Shown one piece after another: positions 12,263-21,670 of a stretch of DNA of 64,000 bases. Origin of the DNA: Isoetes taiwanensis (taxonomy: Eukaryota > Streptophyta > Lycopodiopsida > Isoetales > Isoetaceae); contig JAJEKV010000102.1 of the NCBI GenBank assembly GCA_021234155.1, forward strand, positions 498,001 through 562,000. The letters run 5' to 3'. The position numbers and the translations under genes are program-made. Positions within the stretch are counted from its first letter, which is position 1. Each line of letters opens with the position of its first letter. Below the pieces are notes generated by a model. That model made no database searches. It was not told where the DNA came from and worked only from the letters and a program-made list of their open reading frames with translations.

Positions 12263-12448
12263 ACAGTGTATATTTTGCATGAACTTCATGTACATGCGGA
12301 CATGGGCCTCCCTGTTGTTACATTGCCCAGGGATTATCTCTGGGGCCTTTGTTCTCCTTAGCCGGTCTTTGGTGGTGGTGGTAAAAAACCGCTTTGTATT
12401 TTTCTCTCTCCCCTCTCTCGTTCCTCCATGTCCCCCCATCCATCCCCT

Positions 12449-12600
12449 TCATCTTTTCCTCTCTCGGGTCTCTCTCTCTCCTCCCTCCCTCCCTCCCTCT
12501 CTCCCTCCCTCCCTCTCCCTCTCCCTCTCCCTCCCTCCTCCCTCCCTCCTCCCCTCCCTCTCCCCCCTTCTCATAAAAAAAAAAAAAAATAAAAAAATTG
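12449..12600 (+). repeat. CT/CCCT-rich microsatellite followed by A-run
   Basis: A nearly pure pyrimidine tract of CTCTCTCC, CCCT and CCCTCT units ends at about 12570, followed by an A-run. The overlapping ORFs (Ser/Pro/Leu-rich on +, Arg/Glu-rich on -) are artefacts of the repeat. Confidence 0.9.
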
Positions 12601-13149
12601 AGTTGAGTTGAAATTTGGGTTTGGCCTGGGGAGGTCCCACCCCTCGCCCGCCACCCCGCTGTGGGGATTTCTTGGGAACATCAGGGTCTGATGTGGTACA
12701 CGAGGATGATTATAATCTTATGCCCATCTAGCATCCTGAGTATGTGTCTAGTCTAGTCCAGTCTAGGCCCCTTAGGATTTGATGGACCTTGTTGCATGGA
12801 GGATGAGTTTGTGCTGCATGCGAGTGTGTAACCCTCTCCCACGAGTTGGTCACCCCTCCCCCTCCTGCTTGGTTGGATTCTTGAGTTTGGAGTGTTGCGT
12901 GAATGTCTGTGGATGTTCGACGTTCTTCACGTTCCTTGCTCCTTCTGGTCTTTGGTATGAGGTCGCCTTGGTTCTGGTGTGTTGCATAGAGCTGCTTGCA
13001 TCTCTGATGTCCTTCCCCTGAACCCTAGATGTTCCCCCTTCTGGTTTGTCTGTTGGAGTATGTATATGCGCTTGATGGTTGCCTTCAGCCCCTCTTTCGT
13101 CTACCTCAGGGCATATGCTAGCTATATTTGAGTTCATACATGACTCCAC
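12601..13149. other. intergenic, no gene seen
   Basis: Mixed-composition sequence. The small ORFs at 12779-13021 (+) and 12850-13149 (-) overlap on opposite strands and show no recognised motif. Homology to the right arm of the large inverted repeat begins at about 13150. Confidence 0.5.
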
Positions 13150-13239
13150 TTACACATCAAAAGTTCGACAAACATAATAAAAAATTCGATAGCCATTCAA
13201 TAAAAGCATCTTGAAAAGAGTTGAAATTTGATGGTCCCC
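13150..13239 (-). repeat. outer end of left arm of the large inverted repeat
   Basis: The motifs GATAGCCATTCAA and GAAAAGAGTTGAAATTTGATGG match, in inverse orientation, the right arm at about 55920-56010 (GAAAAGGGCTGAAATTTTATGG on the opposite strand). The arm resumes after the LTR element at 37536 (TTTTTCGGCATCTTAAG), so copy B interrupted it. Confidence 0.8.
13235..13239 (+). repeat. target-site duplication, left (TCCCC)
   Basis: TCCCC directly precedes the TGTGACG start of the 5' LTR and is repeated exactly at 37536-37540 after the 3' LTR. Five bases is the usual duplication for Ty3/gypsy integrases. Confidence 0.92.
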
Positions 13240-14876
13240 TGTGACGTTCCAAGGGAATATATGCCATAAATACGTATATTCCTGGACCCGTCACCATACA
13301 AGCCTACCTAGGTAGCCTTGTATGCCTTGGATAAGTGGCAAGGGGTGCACATCTAAGTTAATTGCTTAACTTAGATAACCTTAGGATAAGGCCCATTTCC
13401 ACATGGCCTTATCCTATTGGAGCAACCGCCACACGGCCTCATCCTAGTGGTGCCACGTGGCATCCCACGTGGACCCACACCTATATGAGCTCTAACCCTA
13501 ACCCTAGACCCTTTTCTCTGACCTAGCACCTGAACTCTCATCCACGTGCCCGAAACCCCGTTTCGAGCACCGTCCGTCATAGTCTAGCCTGGAGCAGCAG
13601 CCCCTGGAGGGTGTGTATGATCGTAGAAGGAGCAAGCCTTCGAACCACGTCTAGGAGCATGGAGACGCCAGGGATGGGAGGAAGCGCTTCTGGAGGAGGT
13701 AGGTTGAGTAGAGTTCGTGTTAGTTCATCTGGAAGTTAGCACTCCAGATGGGTTAGTGATTCGTGTCTAGAGTAGAGCCACCCTAGATCCTTCGTTGAAC
13801 ATCTTGAACCCTAATCAAGGAACCCTAACTGATAGTTAGATATGTATGATTAAGTTAAGATGTTCATATGATATTGTTCATGATGATTATGTGATGATGG
13901 TTGATCATGTTGTTCCTCTTGTGTTGGGACGGGGGGTAGAGACCTAGGGCCATATGTAGTATGCTCCTAGTGTAGATCCCTTAGTTCCTATTAGTTGCGG
14001 CCTGTGCATAGGAACCCACCGGGCTATGGAAGCTATGATGTGACTCAGCACCACACAACGGGGCTAGAGGCGAGTTGGAGGGTGGATCCCTGCCGAGTGG
14101 GGGCTTCGGGGGATCCCACAGTGGGCTAGGCTTATGGTCGGTCACTTCGTGTGGGCCGAGCATGGGTCCGACACCTCCTGGAGCAATGGTGTCGCCCTGC
14201 CTCTCAAGAGTTGCAAGTGTCAGCTTGGCTCTTGTTTTGGGGGTTCAGTCGGGTACGAATCGTGTGCCGCCACGATTCTCTAGCCGCCCGTGGAGCCTCT
14301 AGACCCCGGGAAGGGGAGATGCAACCCTTCCTACCTCGTCGGACCAGGGAGATGCAACCTGGAGTAGTCCCGATGGGTGATGCCATGGGATTGCGTATCC
14401 GGAAGGTTAGAGTCATGCCACAGCTTGATCTAGCCCATCTGCAAAGTATGCACAGGAGGGGCGGATGGAGTGGTCAACCCTAGCCATTGTCTTATGCCAG
14501 CCCCGCCATTGTTATGATTCGGTCTGCTCTATCTTGAGGCCTATCCAGTCAGTCGACTTCCTTTCGTGTCGGAGCCACGGGTAGGACCTCTCATGTTTTA
14601 TGGCATATGATTATGTTCTTTGCATCTATGGATATGCGATTGAGCTACCCCTCGAGGTAGCATATTGTATTGTATTGCTAGTTCTGACGTGTTATGCTTC
14701 CGCTGTGATAGGAGCCCATAGGGGAAGGGCGCGCAAGACACCTTCAGTGTCCCCCTTCCCACTACGGAGGATTCCAAAGCGGGATGAGCCGGAGGGCCTG
14801 CGGCGGTTGATGAGTAGGACGGGGATTTCTGCCAAGTATCACGTTGGCGCCCGTATGTTTAGCAGGGAGCGTCACA
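13240..14876 (+). repeat. 5' LTR of copy B
   Basis: It starts TGTGACGTTCC and ends AGCGTCACA; these ends are short inverted repeats (TGTGACG/CGTCACA). It aligns with the 3' LTR at 35884-37535, with scattered substitutions and many 1-4-base indels. Near 13494-13512 both LTRs hold a short CCCTAACCCTAGACCC stretch that resembles but is not telomere repeat. Confidence 0.93.
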
Positions 14877-14877
14877 A

Positions 14878-14889
14878 TGGTATCAGAGC
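14878..14889 (+). other. primer-binding site (initiator tRNA-Met)
   Basis: TGGTATCAGAGC begins two bases after the 5' LTR end. It is the sequence complementary to the 3' end of plant initiator tRNA-Met, used to prime minus-strand DNA in many plant LTR retrotransposons. It fixes the strand and the inner LTR edge. Confidence 0.95.
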
Positions 14890-15443
14890 GATGTTCTTGG
14901 TTGACCAAGAACTAGCACTGACCATAACCATGAAAGTAGTCTAATAGGCCTATAGGGGTGTGAAATAAAAATTTCCACCATCTAACCTCGAAATAGGGAA
15001 AAACAATTTCTCCTAGGTAGTGGGTCCGAAATTAGGTTAAGAAGCAAATGAGTCAAATTCACCTTCTAGTAAAATTGGATTGAAAATTATGCATCTGCAT
15101 CAAATTTCACCTAAAATGGGTCGAAGAATCATGCCAATCGGAGACCTGGGTGAAAAATGGCGCAAATCTATAATTAATACTTCAAACTATTAGGAAATTT
15201 GAAATTCTTAAGGTATAATACAAATTTTAGCATATGTATTAGAAATTAAACATATATTAATAATAAGGGTACTATGGGATAATTAATAAGGGGGGCTAAT
15301 AAGTAGGCCTATTAATGGTAGGAGAATATTCCCAGGGACCCTTCCTTTTAAATAGTCTTGCCACCTCATTTTTCCCTCCAAACTTTCCTCCACCTTATCT
15401 CTCTTGATCAGCCTTACGTCATCTGTTTTCCCCACCGTTAAGT
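14890..15443 (+). promoter_or_regulatory. leader between PBS and H3-like gene, possible internal promoter
   Basis: AT-rich, without an ORF. At 15345-15354 TTTTAAATAG is a weak TATA-like box. It is followed by about 90 bases of pyrimidine-rich leader (TTTTTCCCTCC, TTTTCCCCACC) before the ATG at 15444, as in a plant 5' UTR. This could mean the H3-like gene is expressed from its own promoter, but it rests on composition alone. Confidence 0.35.
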
Positions 15444-16530
15444 ATGGCAAGAACCAAGCAGACAGCTAGGAAGTTCGGCGAGCGACCCACGCTCGATGGG
15501 CGCAGTATGGCCGGGACGCCACCACCCAAGAAAATCCCGAGCACCTCAGACCTAAGAAGGGCTTAAGAGGAGTTTCCCTCCAAAGAAGCAGCCGGACTTA
15601 ACCTATCACGAGGCTGAGGAGGACGCACCTAGCAGTAGCTCTTCATCAGCAGGCACCCAGAGAACCGGAGAATCCCGTCACTTCGGGCCTTCGGACACCG
15701 AGGTGGAAGAAGCGGTGGAAGAAGCACTGCCAACCAGAACCGCCCTTCAAGGCCGATCCCAAGAAGAAGGGCAAGGAGAAGGTTGCCGAAGTGTCCGTAA
15801 GAGAGGGCTAAAGGAAGAAGAGGGAAGAGGAAGCGGGAGTTGCGGCAACAAGAGAAGAAGAAGAGAAGGAACGGCCGCCCTCGCAAGACCGCTGTTATTG
15901 AAGAACCGGCAATGAGGAGGTAGAAGAGGAGGTGAAGAGGAAGAAAAGGAGGACGAAGCCACGGGGAACCCTCAAACCCGACACGCTAGACCACCTTACC
16001 CGAAGTGGCCCAAGCCACCCAAGGTGGTCAAGAAGCGTAAGGCAGGAAGGCCCGTCACCGGAAGGAGAGCTGACTCGCCCCCTCAAAGCATACCAGAATA
16101 CCACCGTGATTGGAAGAGGTATAATGACGGTATTGCCGGTAACGCGTCGGCATCGCTAATGTAGAAGGGGGGCATCCAGCCAAGAAGAACCCTGCCGCCA
16201 CCGCCACCACCGGAGAAGCGAAGAAGGTCCATCACCGCCTAATTCGGATACACTCGCGTCTTCCCGAGATTAAGCACTTTCACGGTGCACTCAATCTCCC
16301 CGACAGGGGAAGGCACCGCTCGGCGGCTCATGCGGGAGGTGATGCAGGAGGTCGCCATCACAGGCTACAGGGTGACGTCGCTCACAACTCGGGTGCTGCA
16401 GGTGGCCGCTGAGGCCGAGCTCACCCAGTTGTTCGAGGAAAGGAACCTCTGCGCGATCCACGCGAAGAGGGTGACCTTGATGCCCAAGGACATACACTTG
16501 GCGCGTCGCATCCACAAGGAATACCCTTGA
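15444..16530 (+). pseudogene. histone H3-like protein gene inside the LTR retrotransposon (frameshifted)
   Basis: The ATG at 15444 opens MARTKQTARK, identical to mature histone H3 residues 1-9 (ARTKQTARK) after Met removal, then FGERP instead of STGGK. The 3' end reads [47 protein letters not shown] and [11 protein letters not shown]-stop, which matches the H3 alpha-2, loop and alpha-3 (family form [28 protein letters not shown]). Just upstream, in another frame (16179-16305), ATTGEAKKVHHR and [14 protein letters not shown] match the H3 G-V-K-K-P-H-R and L-R-E-I-R-x-Y-Q alpha-N region. Between tail and fold lie about 240 codons of Glu/Lys/Arg/Ser-rich linker with KKRKAGRP. At least three frame changes are needed (first stop near 15568). 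Expected role: a nucleosome or chromatin component. It differs strongly from canonical H3 and could be a CENH3-like variant; the class is not settled. Confidence 0.87.
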
Positions 16531-16738
16531 AGATGCAGTTTTGTCTAAAAGTAATGTAATTATTAAGTTTTTCCCATAAATACAAAATTTTGTGGTAAAT
16601 TGACCTTAATTCTTGTATGAAAATGTGTTTAAGTAGCTCAAATTTTACTTTAGTTTTGACCATTGAAATTGGAATGTTGAAAGAAAAATTAATTAGTTAG
16701 AAACCCTAGCTTAATTAGTCAAAAAATTGCCAAAATGG

Positions 16739-16815
16739 CGAAACCGGGTCGCATCGCGAAAAACCTGTCTGCGCCCTCGACGCAGAGCTATTTCTCGCGA
16801 CGCCACCCGATTTCG
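16739..16815 (+). repeat. 77-bp direct repeat, copy 1, with internal hairpin
   Basis: CGAAACCGGGTCGCATCGCG... through CCACCCGATTTCG, identical base for base to 16941-17017. Inside, CTGCG-CCCTCGA-CGCAG forms a tight stem-loop and TCGCGAAAAA pairs imperfectly with TTTCTCGCGA outside it. It lies in the non-coding stretch between the H3-like gene and the next ORF. Confidence 0.92.
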
Positions 16816-16940
16816 GCATTTTGATACTAATGCGTGTCCAATTTAAGTAAGAAAAGTTGCTAGTTAGGTTAGAAGCATGCTGAAAAGTCATGTTAGGATG
16901 TTTAAATTCCCAAAAACCTTTCATAGGAATAGAAATGACC

Positions 16941-17017
16941 CGAAACCGGGTCGCATCGCGAAAAACCTGTCTGCGCCCTCGACGCAGAGCTATTTCTCGC
17001 GACGCCACCCGATTTCG
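16941..17017 (+). repeat. 77-bp direct repeat, copy 2, with internal hairpin
   Basis: Identical to 16739-16815, with starts 202 bp apart. The sequence between the copies (AT-rich, TTAAGTAAGAAAAGTTGC...) is unrelated, so this is not a simple tandem satellite. Identity over 77 bases in an otherwise eroded element suggests recent duplication or selection on the structure. Confidence 0.92.
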
Positions 17018-17194
17018 CCCAATTTTGCCTAAGTTGACCAATTTTGATCCAACAAACTGTCATGTAGTGTTTCTTGCTTTGCTTTGCTTAGAATTGCACT
17101 TCATGGTAGTTCATTTGGACACCCATGGCCATAGATTTGAGGTCTTCTCTCATCAAGAACCCCTGCCGCAGGGGAACCCGAGGCACCCCTAGTC

Positions 17195-17202
17195 TATAAA
17201 AG
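17195..17202 (+). promoter_or_regulatory. TATA box upstream of extra ORF
   Basis: TATAAAAG, in a CTATAAAAGGGC context, is a strong plant TATA box about 220 bp before the ATG at 17419. It lies deep inside the element, so it would be an internal promoter separate from the LTR promoter. Confidence 0.55.
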
Positions 17203-17418
17203 GGCCCTCATTTGTTATTTTTCTCCCCATCGGAACTTTGCTCTCAGCCCCTTTGGCGATTTCCTAGGCCTTTGCTTATTTCCATCGACCATTTTTCATA
17301 GCCACCGGCTCAATGGCCATCAAGCTTTGTTAGATGGTACAATGACTCTAATCACATCCGTGAACTCCTGTGAACAAGCCTTTCATGTCTTGATCATCTC
17401 TTTGATCTTCATGCCACT

Positions 17419-18813
17419 TTGACGAACTCCTTACTACACGACATCATTTGCCAATATGATCGACAAATTACGCCCTCGGAAGTTAGCTTGCCACCTAGGG
17501 GAGGGAAATGGGTTTCTCTAGACTCTCTTGCTCAAGCCATAGGTGGGGGATCCAGGGGCAAGAACAAGCTGTGGGATAGAACCAGAAACATGTCAGACTA
17601 CATGACCTGTAAGCATCATAGGCATAGGTACCTCTCAAGCCAAGCAGCCTTAGCATTGTTCATGCAGTATAGGGCAGTTAACCAACCGGGGGAGCCGTCA
17701 ATTCAACCTTTGGATTTGGCACCTCTCGACACTTGGGCAGCCCAGATAAGCATCCATGAGATCGAGACTTCGGTCACGAGCATTACGGCTCCACATCGAA
17801 GCACCTATGTTTGCGATTGAGCAGGATTACGAAGAGGAGGAGGAAGAGAACCCAAGTTGGGAGATGAGGGAGGCAAGAAGGATGGAGAGGCGTCTAGCTC
17901 AACAACAAGAAGCACTAAGGCGGGATTTCGAGCCACCAATGGGTATCACGGCCCTCACCCCGGTGATCATCGACGGCGAGGAGTATATATTCACCACCGA
18001 TATCCTCAATCTTCCCTATTGTCGAGAGGAGGGCCTCAGGATCGATGAGCTCCTAAGCCTTATGGCACAAGAGCAGGGTAGTGACTTCATCGACTACTCC
18101 TACCAAGAGATTCCACGGGAGGTAGCCGAGCGACACTCCTATGCAGGGGAAACTATGTCGGACATCCAGGCGTATCAACAGATTAGGTACATGTTTCAGC
18201 AGCAGGAACCCATCATCCCAGAAGAAGAGTTTCAGGAAATCCAAAGCAGGTTGTACAAGCCGGGAAGAGGCCCAAGCTCCAGCCGACCAGTGCGCTCCAG
18301 GAGCATGCGCGAATCATCTAGCAGCATCAATTTGGAGAATGCAACAACTATGTGGAGAGACCACGAAGATCTTACCGCAATAGATGTGTTCGGCGAGGCG
18401 GCTCAAAGGAAGAGTACGGGAGCCACGGGGCCGCACAGGGGTAAATCACTCAGGTACTATCTTCCGGCCCTTAGCCAGGGCGGATGATAGTCTTCCACAA
18501 GGAGTTCAGCCCAAGGGTGAAGAATCCGTGGGCGCTCCTCATAGCACTCTCGGGCTTTTGGACCTGCCTTGGGATAGATTTCGGGATGGACCATGTGATT
18601 CTCTTCAAAAGATCTAGCCCTTCATGCCCTCGACCGCAAGAGGCCACCTCAGGGATGCGCACTTGTCAGTAGTAGCGGCAACTGCACCAGAACTCCCAGC
18701 ACCACAGGTGGCAAGAGCATTGGAGGGAGGATCGGCGGCCAGAATCCTGCAGAACATGGGCAAGGGCACAGGATTCAAGAAAATCAAGAACTTCTTCAAG
18801 CGACATCGTTGAT
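17419..18813 (+). pseudogene. unrecognised extra ORF between H3-like gene and gag
   Basis: A coding-like region of about 460 codons is spread over four frames (17419-17820, 17756-18487, 18484-18672, 18624-18812). The N-terminal part contains RGGKWVSLDSLAQAIGGGSR and an HHRHRYLSSQAALALF stretch. The middle is acidic (EQDYEEEEEENPSWEMREAR) with QQ-rich and Ser/Arg-rich segments. The C-terminus is basic, ending GFKKIKNFFKRHR-stop. I do not recognise a family. Its place between PBS and gag recalls the extra ORFs of large plant Ty3/gypsy elements. The codon-like composition through the frame changes argues that it was once one protein. Confidence 0.6.
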
Positions 18814-19138
18814 GGAAGACTTGTTTTGTTAATTAATTAAAGTGTATTGTAACTCTCTTTTCGCTATTATCATGTAATTCATGAAATGTACTTCTAAATA
18901 CTAATTAATGTCTTACCATGATCTTGACTTGTAAGTGGAATTTTCATATGATTTCTTTTGTACCTAACAAACAATTTAATTGTAAGCAAAAATCAATACT
19001 GTGTAACTTAATAACAAGCATTGATGATTAATCCTTGCAGCAAGGAACACAGGCTCAGGTTCCCAAGGTCAAGGCCGACACCACCAGTGGGTACCCAGAA
19101 ACCTATTTGGACGTGATCAAGATGACAACAACGACGAT
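18814..19138 (+). other. AT-rich spacer with possible 3' splice site
   Basis: This stretch is AT-rich without an ORF. TTAATCCTTGCAG at about 19028-19040 looks like a plant 3' splice site just before GC-richer sequence, so gag could be reached by splicing from an upstream transcript. No clear matching donor was found. Confidence 0.35.
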
Positions 19139-20300
19139 ATGACGCCGGAAGCAATCAACGCAAGGCTCGTCCAGATGAGGAACCAGATGCATCAGCTGAT
19201 CCACTGGGCCACCCCATTGATGAATGCCCAAGAATATGCACCTGCTCCACCACCACCTCCACCGCTACCTCAGCAAGGCATCGAGGAAGGTCCACAGCAG
19301 GAGGGGCAGGACAATCAAGGGAATGTCAGAGACAGGAAGAGGAAAAGGAGAAACAGAAGGAGTCCAACACCACCTAGCTCCGGCTCATCGGACACCAGGG
19401 GCGGTCATGACGGTTCTAGCTCGAAAAGTGAGTCCACACTCCCACGAGGTAAGAGCCGGGGCAAGGAAGGAAGATGATTATCAAAGAAAGTTGGCGGTGC
19501 GCTGAGCAATGTGTGGAAGACTAGGAAGTTGGGTCAGTTCGAGGGGAAGGACGGGTCGGGTATGGAGGCGAAGTCCGCGGACGAGATGGAAGAGTTCGGC
19601 AACTCTTATGGCATAAGGATAAGGACATAGGGAAGGTTGCTACAGCAAACTTGATAGGGGCAGCTAGAATCTGGTGGAAAGGCTATGCTGAAGTCCAACA
19701 AGCTCAAAGGAGCGATTGCGATTCAAGACCTTCAACAAGGCTTTTCATGAGACATTATGTGCCTAGGTCACATACTAGCGAGGCGAGATCCAGCAGTTCT
19801 ATAGATTGAACGAGGTACATTGTCGGTTGCAAAGTATCTGAGAGGAATTTATGCGACTTAGACTCCATGTTCTGGGGGTGTCGGAAAGGCAAGCGTTTAA
19901 ACTTACATTGAGGGATTGAACAGCAATATCAAAAGGCTAGTCCGAGCAATCAACCCTAAGTCGATTGGCGGGCCCGAGGATAAAGCCATAAGTTTGGAAG
20001 AGGCTCCAGCAACGCGAGGTGAGAGACAATCGGCCTTCAAAGGAAAGTCAGCGGGGCGATTACCAAGGGCAACAACAGAGTAAGCAATCACAACTCACGC
20101 ATCGAGGAGGCCAAGTGACATGGAAGAGCTTCGGGGTAAGAACTTTGGGGACCGTAAGCGCGGGAGAATGCATCGAGGGGGCAACATGTTAAAGCGTATT
20201 CTAGGCGACGGCGAAAGAAGAGACAGGGAATGTATTGAGAAGAAGCTTTGTTTAGTGCTTCAGCGGGCACCGAACCCATGATTGCCCATTAGTCATCATG
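19139..20300 (+). pseudogene. gag (copy B), frameshifted
   Basis: The ATG at 19139 opens a 112-aa frame with VQMRNQMHQLIHWATPL, a PPPPPPLPQQG linker and a Lys/Arg-rich NRRSPTPPSSGSSD segment. After a frame change, QFEGKDGSGM..., a capsid-like LIGAARIWWKGYAEVQ and the NIKRLVRAINPKS segment (about 19910-19965) follow, then a damaged zinc-knuckle region near 20240-20290. Gag would package the element RNA. It is interrupted by several stops and frame changes. Confidence 0.78.
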
Positions 20301-20379
20301 CGGCGGCTTTGGCGAGCTTATGGATAGGGATTCGCCCGGCGAAGCAGATGAAGACGACGACCAGCATGAGGCCCAGGAC

Positions 20380-20760
20380 TTCATAGATGGTGAGTGCCAT
20401 ATCTGTGCAAACATTGAGTCAGATGACATTGAAAGTCGATCCAACCTGTCATTGCGGCTGAGGGGATCATAGATAGCAGTCCATATCTAGTATTGATAGA
20501 CACAGGTAGCTCGCACAACTTCGCCTCTCCTAGGCTGGCTGCCCTAATGAAGAACAAGGTATTGAAGTCTAAGCCAAGGCCTGTTGCTATGGCAAACGGG
20601 CAGCCATTTCGGCACACTAAGGGGAGGAGGATCACATTCGACATAGACCTTAGTGGAAGTAAGTGGTAGATGGGGGCAGAGGTCATGGAGATTGGAAGGT
20701 ATGACCTTATAGTAGGAATGGAGTTCCTAAAGCCCGGAAAGCCATGATCGATTGCGACCT
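20380..20760 (+). pseudogene. aspartic protease (copy B)
   Basis: The frame around 20490-20650 gives LIDTGSSHNFASPRLAALM, with the D-T-G-S catalytic motif of retropepsin-like proteases, then NKVLKSKPRPVAMANGQPF and RRITFDIDLSGSKW. A DLIVGMEFL segment with the family hydrophobic-G motif lies near 20705. The protease would cleave Gag-Pol. Nearby stops disrupt its connection to gag and RT. Confidence 0.85.
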
Positions 20761-20845
20761 TAATGAAGTCGCCATGACAGCACAGGCGGCACCAAATTCA
20801 TAGTGAGAGGTAAGAAGACGACTTCTTCTATGCGATTGTATTTCT

Positions 20846-21183
20846 TTGAAACAGCTAAGGAAAAGTATAGAAAGGAATAAGGTGGATTACATTTTGAGAT
20901 TGGAGGCAATTGAGCCCAATAAGCAGGATGGGAACGACCAAAAGGGGAAGCAATTGCCCAAGCCAGTAGCAAGGCTTATTTCAGAATTCAAGGATGTATT
21001 TCCGGATGAGATCCGACAGCTACCACCTTATAGGGGTGTGGAGTGTGAGATCACATTGGCACCAGATGCTAAGCCTACCAGCAAGGCACCATACAGGATG
21101 AGCACACCGAAGTTGATTGAGCTCAAGAAGCAACTCCAGGAATTGCTTGAGCTTGGTTTTATTAGAGCAAGTGTGTCTCCCTT
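20846..21183 (+). pseudogene. reverse transcriptase, 5' part (copy B, split)
   Basis: An open frame of about 113 codons reaches GVECEITLAPDAKPTSKAP, KKQLQELLELGFIRASVSP and is cut in the middle of the conserved S-P-L-E-H block by the DNA transposon at 21184. The rest continues at 32349 (GAGCACCCATACTCTTCG). The frame before the break is well kept, which suggests the transposon insertion is younger than the element. Confidence 0.93.
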
Positions 21184-21210
21184 AAGCAGAGTTTTATTAA
21201 AGTTGGAAAT
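21184..21210 (+). repeat. left terminal inverted repeat
   Basis: AAGCAGAGTTTTATTAAAGT followed by TGGAAAT. It pairs with 32322-32348 with about two mismatches in 27. Confidence 0.9.
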
Positions 21211-21670
21211 TTCGTGATTCCATTTTCGCTCGAAATGAAATTGTTCGTTGTTTTTTCACACATTCAGCAATCAAATCTGCGCTATTTACTTAAAAATGCA
21301 CAAGGATTAGCCTGAAAACCGCTCTATTTGACCGCGAAAAATGGAAATCGACGGGTTAAAACAACAACTGGTTCGCCATTTGAATAAAAATTGTGGGAAA
21401 AAAGCAATAAAAGTCGCCATTTGCATTTGAAGTGAATCATAAGGACAATACGGGAAAAAGCAAACAAATAGTGGCGGTATGATCTGTTGCAATATATTCA
21501 TATTGCAAATGGCGCCTTTAGCCGCTATTTGCTTTACAAGTAAGATATACAAAAGAAGCAAATACATTAAGATCGTATGTGTCATCAGTATTCAAAAGAT
21601 TAATCAGTACAGTAATCATCAACACCACAGAGGTAAATCTTATATACAAGTATGATATGCAAATCAGTTT

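Noticed and set aside
12394-12640. Ser/Pro/Leu-rich and Arg/Glu-rich proteins
   Set aside because: Translations of a CT microsatellite.
13494-13512. Telomere-like CCCTAACCC in the LTRs
   Set aside because: Only two imperfect units, present in all LTR copies as ordinary LTR sequence.
15703-15915. Separate small gene in the middle of the H3-like region
   Set aside because: It is one frame of the charged linker between the H3 tail and fold, better explained as part of one broken gene.
15444-16530. Calling the H3-like gene CENH3 outright
   Set aside because: Alpha-3 resembles all H3 types; loop 1 is too diverged by eye to decide.
21181-21187. TTAA target site suggesting a Kolobok or piggyBac type transposon
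   Set aside because: TTAA appears only at the left edge; the right edge has TTCC, and the empty site in copy A has no TTAA.
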